Positions 53,151 to 64,000 of a stretch of 64,000 nt of DNA are shown here, in pieces. The DNA is from Trochalopteron elliotii (taxonomy: Eukaryota > Chordata > Aves > Passeriformes > Leiothrichidae): positions 4,982,164 to 5,046,163 of the forward strand of contig JANPWX010000080.1 of assembly GCA_024734555.1 (NCBI GenBank), in the 5' to 3' direction. Numbering within the stretch: position 1 is the stretch's first letter; each line of letters opens with the position of its first letter. Under the pieces are notes generated by a model. It was not told where the DNA came from, ran no database searches, and saw only the letters and a list, made by a program, of their open reading frames with translations. Both the position numbers and the translations under genes were made by a program.

Positions 53151-54549
53151 CAGGTACAATCATCTCCATTGGGAAATATCTGTCCCTCTGCAGTGGAATT
53201 GGTGCTTAATATAAGAATTGCTTTAAGCATGATGTCTGATAGAATATCTGTGGGTGGAGATATTAACATTCTTAGTATCAAGGTTTCCATATTAAATATG
53301 ACATTTAAGAAAAAATTCAATTCTCAGTTACAATGAAATCAAGATGAGGCAGGAGAAACAGAGAAGTAGGAGAGAAAAAATTATTAAGAACCACAAAATG
53401 GCAGTTACTCAAAATAGTTGGAAAATTCCCGTGGGACATAATGATTCAATGTCTTTATCTGTTTAAATCAGGAACTATACTTCAATTTCTCAGTCTCACA
53501 TGAGTCATGTCACTGCTGTATATAATATATTCTGGTCCCACTATAGGGCCAGAAAAAGAAAGCCTTTTTTCTATTTATGGCTGATAGATTCAAATTCATC
53601 TAACTTCACACTTTGTGTAGGGATGTTTCCTACTGAGGAATTTCAACCAAGGTCTATGCAGGCTTATACTCAATAAAATATAACTCAGCAGTTTATCTTA
53701 GAAATGGGTAACCTGACCTTTACTTTGGTGGTCATATGTCTAAAAATTGCACAACAACTTAATGACTTCAATTTAAATCTGTAGCTAGTGGTGCAAAAAG
53801 CACAGAAGCAAAGAGCTTGTGTAATGCTATGATAGGACAGTATCAGCCTACAGAGAAAGGCTGAAAGTGAAAGAACAGTAAAAGTAAGCTGAAAGCTTAT
53901 CCACAAGCCCAATTGTCAGAGAAGGGGAAAAATTTTAAAAAGGAAGTGAAAAAAAAAATTTAAAAGACAGATGGAGTTATGGAGTTCAGTTGGCTAATTT
54001 TCTACCTGACTGCCTGGATGAAAAACAGAGATGTACTGACCTTGTCCATCTGTATTTCTGAGAAACTCAAATTGTCAATCTGCTTCAGTTAACCAAAAAG
54101 CCTAGGTTGAATAGTTACTAACTGAACCCTAATCACTCATAAAATGTTTCTTAGCATTACAAAAAGGTCAGAATTGTTCCTTGCAGGTGTGTTCTACTAT
54201 TCATCCTGAAAACATCACTTTCCAATATCAGATGGCTGAATGGTTTTAGCTAAAATAAGGGCAGAATTCAAATTGCCACTAAAAGCTTACAGTAAATCTT
54301 TTATTTTTCCTAATTTCCCCACAAATTTCAAAAGAGCTTTGTACCTCACTGACTTGTTTTTCATTTTCCCACTTTGCTTCGTACTTGTGGCCAGGGCCGT
54401 GGTACAAATATGAACATCTTGACATCAAAGGTTGTTTTTTAGATTATAATAATTCAAATAAATGAATCCCTCAGCTCCTCTAGACTATGACTTTCTAATC
54501 TAACTAGAAAAGGGAATTACTAAAAATATTAAGCTCTTGGAGGCATCCA
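53151..54549. other. Unique AT-rich DNA, no gene recognised
   Basis: No recognisable exon or repeat. The one minus frame of 75 codons (53685-53912) has no recognised motif. Confidence 0.55.
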
Positions 54550-54645
54550 AAGCAAGGACACAAGAATGTTGATGGGTCTGGAAAGAGGAGCCGTATGAGG
54601 AGAACCTGAGGTCACTTGGTTTGTTCAGCCTGGAAGAGTCTCCTT
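54550..54645 (+). mobile_element. CR1 LINE internal 3' fragment, + strand
   Basis: GATGGGTCTGGAAAGAGGAG, CGTATGAGGAGAACCTGAGG and TTGTTCAGCCTGGAAGAGTC match, in order, the CR1 segment that on other copies precedes the terminal 3' end. The copy stops before the 3' tail, so it is truncated at both sides, which is unusual for CR1 and points to later deletion. Confidence 0.8.
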
Positions 54646-56865
54646 CAATTTATTTCAGACAAATTAAAAAAAAAAAATTCCATGAATATCAAGAGACACA
54701 CAACCCCAGTAAGTCTCCCTGACTGCCAGTAAGGAAAAAGCAGTATATCATCAATTGGCTGGTGTTTTTTCTAGCAGTGTGAGTAGGCCTGCTGGTTTTA
54801 GCTTCCTCTGAACCTCTCAGTCATTTCAGGAAGGCTGACAGTATTGGGATCATTCTTTTACCACATGTTCCTCAAATTGCCCCTGCTCTCAGTATCCCAA
54901 ACTGCCCATGCTCGCTTGCTGTCCCTTAAATTGTTACATGGTGCCTTGGTAATTCAAGTATTAACCATGTTCTGATCACTTCTGCTTTAGAGATTTATTC
55001 CTCTGAGCTATTTACATCCTGGATTCTTTAAAGGGTTGGGAACAGCGCGATTCCAGCTGCTGCTGCTCATGTTAACAAGTTGTTTATTTTCTACTATGCT
55101 TTCCTGTTTAGGATTCTTGGCCATTTGTTGGACTGAAGGACAGGTCTTTGTATCTTGGCCACCCATGAAGCTGTTCCCTGTTTCTTTGCTTGAATAAAAT
55201 TGATCTGACTAAAGTATTGCTCTTGGTTTCTATTTCTCCCAGAGGAAACCTATTTTTGTTTTTTGGTTTTTTTATTTAATCAAATGCATCCCAAACCTGA
55301 TATATATCTTTTAACTTCTCTTAACTTCCAACTGTAACCTTCTCTTTTTTTTGTTCTATTTTGCATAAGTAATTTTTTATTAAATTTCACCAGCTCTGTG
55401 CATGTTCTGTGGCATTTCAAAAGGAGGTAATGTACCAAAAGAGTAGAAATGTCACCTTCCTCCAAAAGTAAATGACAGTTCCCGTTGTTGCTGCTCTATT
55501 TGACATTTTTGGCAGGGAGATAATTAACATTTCTGATAAAAAGGGGGTATTTGGATGGTCATGGCCATGTTATACCTTATCACGTGTTCTTAATACAGAA
55601 GTGATGAGGTCCACAGTGCCTAAACATAGGAAATGGACTTCTGAGGAATGTAGTCTTGCATGTAATGTTGTGCTCCCAACTGAGAAAACGTAACTGCTCT
55701 GAGCTGAAAAGTGGGCAACCTACTGTGTGTCTGAGACAGGCAGTGCAACAGCAGTAAATTCCATCATGCTTAGTGCATGACCACATTAATAGACTCTCAC
55801 AATTTATCATATATTATAAACCAATATTTGCCTTGTCTCTGAGGAAAGCCTTCAAAGAAAAAAGAAACAAAACCAAAAATTAGTCAGAATATTTTAAGAT
55901 TTAACAGGTTTGTCTTCTTTCATTTTTCCTCTTCTTTCTTTTTGGTCTATCTCCACTTGTGGAAGGCATGACTGATCTGTTTTAATAAAGGCAGTAGCTT
56001 TTTGCTCAGTATAGGCAGATGATTTAAACTGAGACCATTTGGGAATTAGTCCTAAAATGACTGTGGATCATCATAGCTTACTGTAATGTAGAAGGAAAGA
56101 AACTCCTAATCAGCATTGCTGTTAATTCTTGTGGTAGTGAGCTGTGAGTTCTTTGAGCATCTTTTCCTACAGACTTGAAACTGGCTGATGGCCATTTCTG
56201 GAAAACACTTTGAATTTAACTTCCCAATAAGGGATTTTCTTTCCCCCTTTCTTATTTTGTAACATATATTTGAATTATTTGGAGTAGAAATTAAACTTAA
56301 AAACACTACAACATAATGATTATAAATGTTAAAGCATCAGCAGATTTACTATGCAAATGTGTTTTAAAATAATAATAGATTATTATTTTGGACTTACAAA
56401 CTCAGAAATACAGCACTAATGCTGATAACAGTGAGATTTTTAGTTCTGCTGATTGAAAAAGGAATGTTGAGCATTTGGATAATGTTTTCATCAGCACTCC
56501 TTCCGATTCCCAGTAGTTACAGAACTTACAGGCTGATTTCAGTGGTGTTTAACAGAAACAATCTTTTAAAGTTCCTACAAGTATAAAGGTAAGCAAGACC
56601 CACATTATTCCTCTATAGGAAAATTTGCTCTATTTGGTGTTCTGACAAAATCAGTGTCACCCTGATATGGGCATGTTCAGCTCAAAGTGAAGAAAAAGGT
56701 GTGCCTCCAGTCTAGCCAATAAAGAGGGAATCCAGAGTACTGACAGAGAGAAGACAGTTTTGAAGAGATGCTCTGAATCTGGAAAATACAAAGTCACTGA
56801 AAAATGTAAGATGTCTGTAAGAAGACATCATTTGCCCTACTGCTTATTGAATAACTCTATCCCTT

Positions 56866-56867
<2 letters not shown>
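54646..56867. other. Unique AT-rich DNA, possible degraded LTR end
   Basis: A segment at 55020-55220 has a TATCTTGGCCACCC block followed by an AATAAA signal, a little like the 3' part of the LTR at 11700. It is too diverged to call. Nothing else is recognised. Confidence 0.45.

Positions 56868-56915
<48 letters not shown>
56868..56915. repeat. Poly-T tract, 48 uninterrupted T
   Basis: The longest homopolymer in the window. As poly-A on the minus strand it could mark the tail of a minus-strand retrocopy, but no AATAAA complement (TTTATT) lies within the next 30 bases and no recognisable mRNA-like sequence follows. The frame that translates it as a phenylalanine run is not a gene. Confidence 0.9.
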
Positions 56916-56917
<2 letters not shown>

Positions 56918-59900
56918 ATTAGTGAAAACCATGCTTGCGTAAGTCCACTTATTTGTTTTGGCTATAGCTAACTATCAGATGGGCTCAGTAAGTACACTTC
57001 AACCATTCTAGACAAAAACAATTTGAGATCCCCTTTAGGTGTTCTTTAAAATCCATCTACTAAGTAGAAAAACTGAACAATCAATAGTGATAGCATGGTC
57101 AAAGTAAAAGTTACTTTAGCAACCCATGGAAAGATTTCTTAATAACAGTGTCTGTTATGAACCATGTGTGTCTAGGAGGGTACAGAAAGTGAACTAGGGA
57201 CTTAGATATTATGTGTGGGGTGTGGAACTGTATTAGATGCCAGTTCTTACAGATTATAGCTAAATGTATGCATTGAAGTTTTTTCAAGCATTGTGTAAAA
57301 ATAAATTAAACAGTTGTGTAGCTCCCATGAGAGTGAATGTTAATTGATCATACAAATTCCCAGAGCAATTTTTTGAAAACATCAAAGCCATTCCTATTTA
57401 TAAAAAAAGTACAATGATATCTACAAAGCACAACTGTTTGAGTTCTAATAGCACAAGGACCTAAACTGAGCAGAATTTGGTAAAGTACAAGACAAGTATG
57501 ATTTTTTATAAAACAGAAGGAATTTTTATTTCATTTAAAGGGCAGAGGATAAATAGTTCTGAAGTATATTGATGCTGTCATAAACTAAGGCCAGGAACCA
57601 GGCAAATAATTCACTACATATTTACATTTTCATCCTAATTCAAACTACAAGAATCATACATACAGTGACAAGAAACCAACCACAACCCAGTTGCTCTTTT
57701 CATTAAGAGCCTAGTCATGTTATCTGGCTTAATATAGATTTCCTGTAGCTATTTCTCACTGGTTTCACATACAGTTTTCCTTGAGTCATCTGCCAAGCTG
57801 CTGAGAGCTCTGGAGTCAGTTTTGCAGTAAATTCTAATCAGAACCATGTCAAGGACTGAATCTATTGCACTTTTCTTGCCTTGCATTAATGGGGGAAAAG
57901 AAGTGGTTCATGGTTAGTCTGTGAAAGGTACAAGATTCCACCAGCTAATTTCATTACAATCTCTATCAGCCTGGTGCCACTTTTCTTTCAGAGTTTTCAT
58001 CTGACTACTAAATTTAAATGCAGTAAAGCTTACTTCTTTTTGCTTTTCCCTTTTCCTTATTTCAGCCTTCACTCTTCCCTCTCACTGGGGAGATGCTTAT
58101 GAAATGAAGGAAATTATATTTTCTTTTTTCATATACAGAAGGTCTGGCATCCAGAATTTTAGTTGATCTGGGACAGTGAAAGGAAACTAAAATTAGAGGT
58201 TAAAAAAATCTCAGGAGATATTTTAAGGTAAACAGAAAAGGAGTGTGAAATGGGGAAATATGGCAGTGAAATATTAGAACTGAAAATAGAAAATGAAAGA
58301 TTGATGGAAGACACAAAAAGACAAGAAACAGAGTTTAAATGTGAGAAGAAAGGAATATGAAGAAAAGGCAAAATCTGGAGGAAGAAAAGACAAAGAGGTT
58401 TAATGGACTATGTTACTTAATCAAACAATCATTCCAAACATTCTTGGAAGCTGCTGAAGAATACAGCATTTGTTTCATAATGCCTCACAGGTCTGAGCCC
58501 CAGCTAAAAATCAGGTATTCAAGTGGCAGCAAGGGTTTAGATGTGCAACAAGGAAATAAATAAGAGAAGGCCTTATAACCATTCTGAACTATTTTTTGTC
58601 AATCACCATTCTGAGAGGATCGGGTAAAAGATTTAAAGAATTTAGTGTCCACTTATATTGGAAAATTCTTGCACATAGTGTCCCTCTGTCTGAAAAACCC
58701 AGATGAGACTAAGGCAAATATGTTCTGTCTTATCAAAAGAAAAAAATTAACAGTGTGTTTAAGGACTTGAAGTAGAATTCAGGTGTAATGAGAAAAATGA
58801 ATTGTGGGGGAAAAAAATAAAAGAAAAAATATTTTAATGCATCTTTAATAAGAAAAATGAAAGATGAGAAAAATCCAGTGGTTTATTTTACCACATAATA
58901 TGTTTGAAAGTGGGTGGAATTATCAAAGCATAGTATCTTGAAAAACTAATTCAAAAAAGGCCTTGGAGAATTTGAAATTTTATAAACAGCCATTCTGCAT
59001 TACTGGAAACTTAGAAAAGTCTCTAAAACCATGAACAGCTGAAGGGAGGAGCCACGACCAGGCTAGAGATTAGCACAGATATAACAGCAGAAATGAGGAA
59101 ACAGGATAAGTTCATATTTGGTTTATTGCATGTAAAGATTTGGTGCCAAATAGTTGCAATAAAATGCAGAATGTTTAAAGGCAGTATATAAACTTGAGAA
59201 GTTGAGAATGTGAGGCAACATTTACTGTGTTCTTTTTTGTATGTAGTAAATTAAAATTCCGCAGTCCTGGCAGAGCACATGTAGTCTCTTCTAAAAATAC
59301 TTCAGTACTTTTATATGCTCAGTATTGTGCATAATTGTCTCAATGAAAAGAATTACACATATATTTGCTAACAAAGCACAGGCCACTTCTACTCCAAGTC
59401 ATATAAAAGAAATGTCACCAACCTAATGCTTAGGCCACAGTCCTGTTTCAGGGTCTGTACCTGTCCATGACACTGCACCAGCAGTAATTTATATTAAATT
59501 GGTGTGTTTTGTTCAGAATCCTACTTTGTACTTTGCATTTGGTCAGTGCAAGCAGCTGAGCAGGATAGAGAAACATCATTTTGCAGTTTTCCTTCAACTC
59601 CTCTCTGCTTTGAGCCTGCCTTGTACCTGGCTCTGTGCTTACCTGTTTGAGAGGCACAGGACAGGAGGAATCAGGATTTTGATGCTCACTGATCCTCGAA
59701 AGGTCTTTCCTCCCAGTTCGTATCTTCGGAGTTTTCTGTAGGAATTTTGAGGAAGGTTGTTGTAAAGCAGTGTAGGACAAAGAGAGAGAATCATCTAAAA
59801 TTATTCTGAGTTGCACTGCAATTATTTTGAAAAGTATGTCAACAGTCATTCCACTGAACACTTTTATCAGAATTGTCAAGTAAAAAAGTAAAACCAAGCA

Positions 59901-62883
59901 ATGTGAACTCACTCTGGTGACTTTAAAAGTGGATTCTTTGGTTTCTACTTATGCAGGGTGGCCTGCAAAGTACTGAAAATTCAGAGATGTTGAAAAAAAA
60001 GTGCAGTACAGAAACAAAGTGGGAAACTGCATAACATTTATTTTGTGCTAATTAGGAGACAGCAGAAGAGCCAACAAAAGCATCTCAAATCTAATCAACT
60101 TTGATTTGTCTTCTTTTTTTCCATTACTTTCCACGCCTGTATTAAAAAAAAAAGAAGAAAAAAGAAAAGGAATTTCACATCCATGCAGAAAAGTACACAA
60201 AATTAGAGACATTTGAGTTTTCTAGCAGCACTCAGATTTTATCTAAATTGATGGCAATGACTAATCTAGCTTTTGCTTGAGGAGTAAGAACACAATACTA
60301 AGAACATGATTCAGTAAGTAGCAGCACAATGACCCAGAAGCTGTAGGATGTTAAGTGCTTATAATGCACTCCTACAAGCTATAAAGCACCAGAAATACAA
60401 TGGTTGCAGTGAAGGAAAGGAGTTGGTACCATAATAACAAGTTTTTCCATAAATAAAAAAAATTAATTTACACACATATCAACCAGTTTCTTGAATTTTG
60501 TATGGCTGTTTCTATTTTGACCAGATTTGACCTTTCAAAATCTTTTATATATGCATATTCTAATTTTTCCTGGCCTTTCAAAGAAAATTCATATTAAGAA
60601 ATACCTGAAAATATTAGCTGAGATGCAAGAGAACAATTTGGCCAGAAGGAAATAAATTCAAAGAGGATGTCTGGAGCATCAGAAAGTTAATCAAACTTTC
60701 ACCCTGAAGATTTCAAAGCTTTTAACTTTATCTACTGTGGCAACCACATTTGCAATGGCTTTTAGAGTTTTGACCTCACTTTGCTTTTTCTGTAGCTTTT
60801 CTAGGTTGTGGGTAATGGTAAGGGTTGTCTCCTTTGCAATACATTCCTAGGCCCCTCTTGGAAATAATATTCCATAAACAAAATGTGTAAAATTTCATCT
60901 GACATGATCAATTCTCTGTAATTATTGCAGAAAACACTGCAGCCCTAACTTGCTGACTGTGGTTTCTGCTCTCACCTGCCAAGCCACATTACACTGGTAC
61001 CTGTTGCCATTCCAGCCAAAAGAACCCAAGGGAAAAATCTTTGGAGCTTGATTAACAATTTTTGGAGCCTTCCCTGTGTGACTAGACACAGGTAAGGACT
61101 GAACGTGGTGCTTAAATACACAAGAGAAAGCGCTGCTTTCATAACACTGGCTTGATCACCATTGCTAGTAGGATTAAAATTTTGGTTTGACCCGTGGCTT
61201 TCATTACTTTTAAAGGTTTGTCTGAGGTTATTAACATAATTTTACTACAATGTAAATTACAGAAAAAGTGTAATATGCCAGATAGTATGAAATTACTCCT
61301 CCACATACACAATAAAGAGCAATTGAACATACGGCAGACGTGGTTAACTGTGCTTTATGCTAATCTCTGCATACTATTTAGCTCACCTAATTAACTATAC
61401 CTGGTATACTACACACTGCCTTGCAGCAGAAAATCAGGAAGGAATCCTCTGGATAAAGTACTAAATGCCTAAGAGAAGGGAAAATCAATATTATACTCTA
61501 TTATGACTTCCCTTCCTTCCACCTAACTGTTTCTTTATTTTTAAACACTTATTCTTTCTTCAGTGGCTGAGACAAAGAAAATTTCAACTAGACCTGGCCT
61601 TTTTTTATGAGTAGAATACTGTCAATTCTTCTAATAATCATATCATTGGAGAATGCTCAGGAAAAACAAATCTTGAAGTACTTAAACATTCTTATCAGAT
61701 TGTTCACTTTTAGTAAGGGAACCACAATCAATTCCAATTCGTTTATACATGTAATCAGACCAAATAACTGAATTTTTCTAATGGTAAATCTGGTTTAGAA
61801 CTAGATTCACATCTTAACTTGTAAATTTATTATAGGAAATCATCAAATTCAAAATATATGGTCATTGAAAATTTCTGCTTACTTAGCTGTCAGAGATTAT
61901 TAAGAAACAAAAAATTGGCAAAAGAATATACCTCATTTATTTAAATGCAGATAAAGATCAAATAAAAAATAATTTAGTCTAAAAATTCTTAGTATGGTTA
62001 CCAATATACAAATAGCAAATAGTACCCAACTGTCCTTAAAATGCAGGGCGCAATCTGTTGCAAAGAAACATAGTAAACTCCATGGGTAACTGTGTACCTG
62101 CTGACCACTTTCAAAAGATTTTTGGCAGGAAAAACTATCTCGCACTGATGGACCAATAAGGACCACTGATGGACCTTGCTGGGGAAGAGGTCTCCTGGTT
62201 AACAGAGGTGGATCAGTAGCTGCAGCACGTGGAGGACCCAAGGCAGGGGGAACCATTCCCAAGTACACAATTCCTCTTAGCTTGAGCTGCCCCTGAAACG
62301 TGTTCTGTGCTGTGGTTAGGGGAAAAAACCCTCTTTTTGGTAGCCTCCTTCACACGGTGGTGGTTTAAATTTTTGACAGCAAGTTCGGAGCCCACCTTGA
62401 ATGTGCTTGTGGTCTCATCAAGTATATGTTACTTTTCTCATTAATTTTATTTTTTCAAGTCTCCAAGCTCAACCTTTATCTAGAGATTGTTTCAGAAGCA
62501 CTGTTTTTGAAGTAGCAAGGATGTTCTTTACCAGAGAGAGCAATCACAGACCTCTGTCTATTGACAAAATATATCTGTGGACTTGCTTGTTGCTGTTGTC
62601 TGACCTTCCACTGTAGCAGTCACACCCCTTAGGGCACTCTCGACAAGTCAATGATCAATATACCCATGCAATTAAAGGAGCAAGTATTACTTTTACCATT
62701 TCTCTAGCCAACCTCTATTGCTTCAGTCTTGTCTAGAGGGTGACTTTTTATCTTGTATTAAAGCACACATCAGTGTTGGACCCTTTGGCCAATTCACCAA
62801 CACAATTTCCTAATTTCCTTGAGAAACCTTCGATAAAATACTAAGCATTATAGAAGCCAGACTGGCAAAACATTCTGGGGTAA
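56916..62883. other. Unique AT-rich DNA, no gene recognised
   Basis: The + strand is purine-rich around 58160-58400. A minus frame of 154 codons spans 59448-59912, and two overlapping minus frames at 61933-62395 sit in a slightly GC-richer patch. None of these is recognised. Confidence 0.5.
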
Positions 62884-62950
62884 GAAAACAAAAAAAACCA
62901 AACAAACAAACAAACAAACAAAAAAATTATATATATATATATATATATAT
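62884..62950. repeat. Compound (AAAC)n-(AT)n microsatellite
   Basis: AAAC/AAAAC units at 62884-62926 run directly into about eleven AT units at 62928-62950. Confidence 0.9.
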
Positions 62951-64000
62951 TTCTTTATTTCTTCTGCTTTTATATTCTTTTCTATTGGTAGTGCTTACAA
63001 TTCAGATTTCTGCCAAGGAGTTCCAAGCGGTCATCACAACAGTGTGACTGGCCAGAGAAACCCTTGGACTGAGACAGGTTTTGTGTGCTTGCTGTATAAC
63101 AGCAATAGCCTCATGGAAACCTCACACTACCAAGATATGGGATTGTTTGATCTAACAAACAGCGTTTCTTCCCTTTGCTGACTGTGTGCTGAATGTGCTT
63201 GCTTCTTCACGTAGTTTGTGCTGCTGCTCTAGAGGGTTATGACTTAATTAAATATCTCTTCCTTTTTTGTTAAGGTTTTATTTCAGGATTTTTAAAAGAA
63301 AAAATAAAATAAATAAAGGCAGTCAACTGCTTGCCTCTGATTCACTTTTATCCCTCTCATTTACAATCTGAGGAAAAAATGAGCACAGTGGATACCTCCT
63401 AGTGAGTGGCTGACAACTAAAGATGAGCAAAAACTAATACTTTGTTATTATCTAGCCTAGAGAAAAGTTTACAGGATAACCAGCTATTGACCTTTTCAAG
63501 TAAACATATTTAAGAATTCAGTGGTTGTGGGGAGCTTAGACAAGACACAGCATGAGCCCTTCAGAAAAAATGTCCAAATGCTTGTACTTGAAGTTTAAGT
63601 GTATCACTGAAACAATTCTCTGTTTTTACAGTTTGTCTAACACTTCAGACAAAAGCAATGAAGCTGAGGTTCCATTTTCACATTATATATATTATAAACC
63701 AGGTGTACAGTTTGAACATTTCTCAAATGCCAAAGAGTCCACTTTAAACACTACCCTTCACTCCCTAAACTCTGCAGAAATGCTGCTGCAGTGCTATCTG
63801 AAAGTATACACTAGTGAGGAAATTATGATCACTTTGAAGTATAACACCAATAGACCTCAACACTCTCCTTCTTCCATTCACTCTGTATTTCTTTCTTTTT
63901 ATTCTTTCTCTCCCTATATCTTCTTTTTATTTTCTAAATTCCCTCTGTCATCTATTTTCCTTTATCTCCGTTTCTCTTATTTATTTTATTTCTTCTGTAA
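62951..64000. other. Unique AT-rich DNA, no gene recognised
   Basis: No exon or repeat recognised. The last 150 bases are pyrimidine-rich on the + strand (TTTC/TTCT-type words), without a regular unit. Confidence 0.55.

Noticed and set aside
56760..56942. Frame with a long phenylalanine run
   Set aside because: The run is a translation of the 48-T homopolymer.
58240..58345. Coiled-coil-like short + frame (LELKIENERLMEDTKRQETE)
   Set aside because: It sits in a purine-rich patch where Glu and Lys codons arise by composition. The frame is only about 43 codons and has no splice signals that I could support.
1..64000. CRISPR arrays, operons, riboswitches, tRNA or rRNA genes
   Set aside because: No regularly spaced repeats, no bacterial gene layout, and no A-box/B-box pair or rRNA-like block was seen on either strand.

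Overview
The window looks like avian nuclear DNA, most likely from a songbird or a close relative. It is AT-rich and has no operons, no packed reading frames, and no RNA gene that I can recognise. The interspersed repeats are the evidence for a bird: seven truncated CR1 LINE fragments (one of them only weakly supported) with the usual bird CR1 3' end, plus several endogenous-retrovirus LTRs of about 280-650 bp. I see no L1 or Alu-type elements. I found no exon chain of a known gene, so this is either a gene desert or part of one or more very long introns. Nearly all open frames are short and behave as chance frames or as shadows of repeats.

Layout. 1-6957 is unique AT-rich sequence. 6958-7396 is a scrambled retroviral relic: a reverse-transcriptase fragment on the + strand abuts an LTR-like block in the opposite orientation. 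7397-11699 is unique. 11700-11982 is a probable ERVL-type solo LTR. 11983-28895 is unique apart from a short CR1 tail at 21188. 28896-29262 is a CR1 copy, followed at 29413-29453 by an octamer/TATA promoter-like pair. 31001-31378 is a degraded solo LTR on the minus strand. 33165-33244 is a long (TTTC)n microsatellite. A CR1 piece lies at 36751. 39626-40279 is an intact minus-strand solo LTR with a perfect 6-bp target duplication. 42580-42706 is a candidate exon with no assignable product. A CR1 piece lies at 45131. 46485-46928 is an intact + strand solo LTR with a perfect 6-bp target duplication. 52682-53150 and 54550-54645 are further CR1 pieces. 56868-56915 is an uninterrupted run of 48 T. 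The rest is unique AT-rich DNA with simple repeats.

The best-supported result is the retroviral history. Two solo LTRs are bounded to the base (TG...CA with target duplications TGTGTC and GTAACT). A third, older LTR at 31001-31378 is homologous to the one at 46485-46928. A recombined RT/LTR fragment shares the LTR terminus. The LTR at 39626-40279 carries a near-perfect hairpin between two polyadenylation signals. I found no convincing undescribed multi-gene system. The candidate exon, the promoter-like pair and a few unusually long open frames are the non-repeat items to check.
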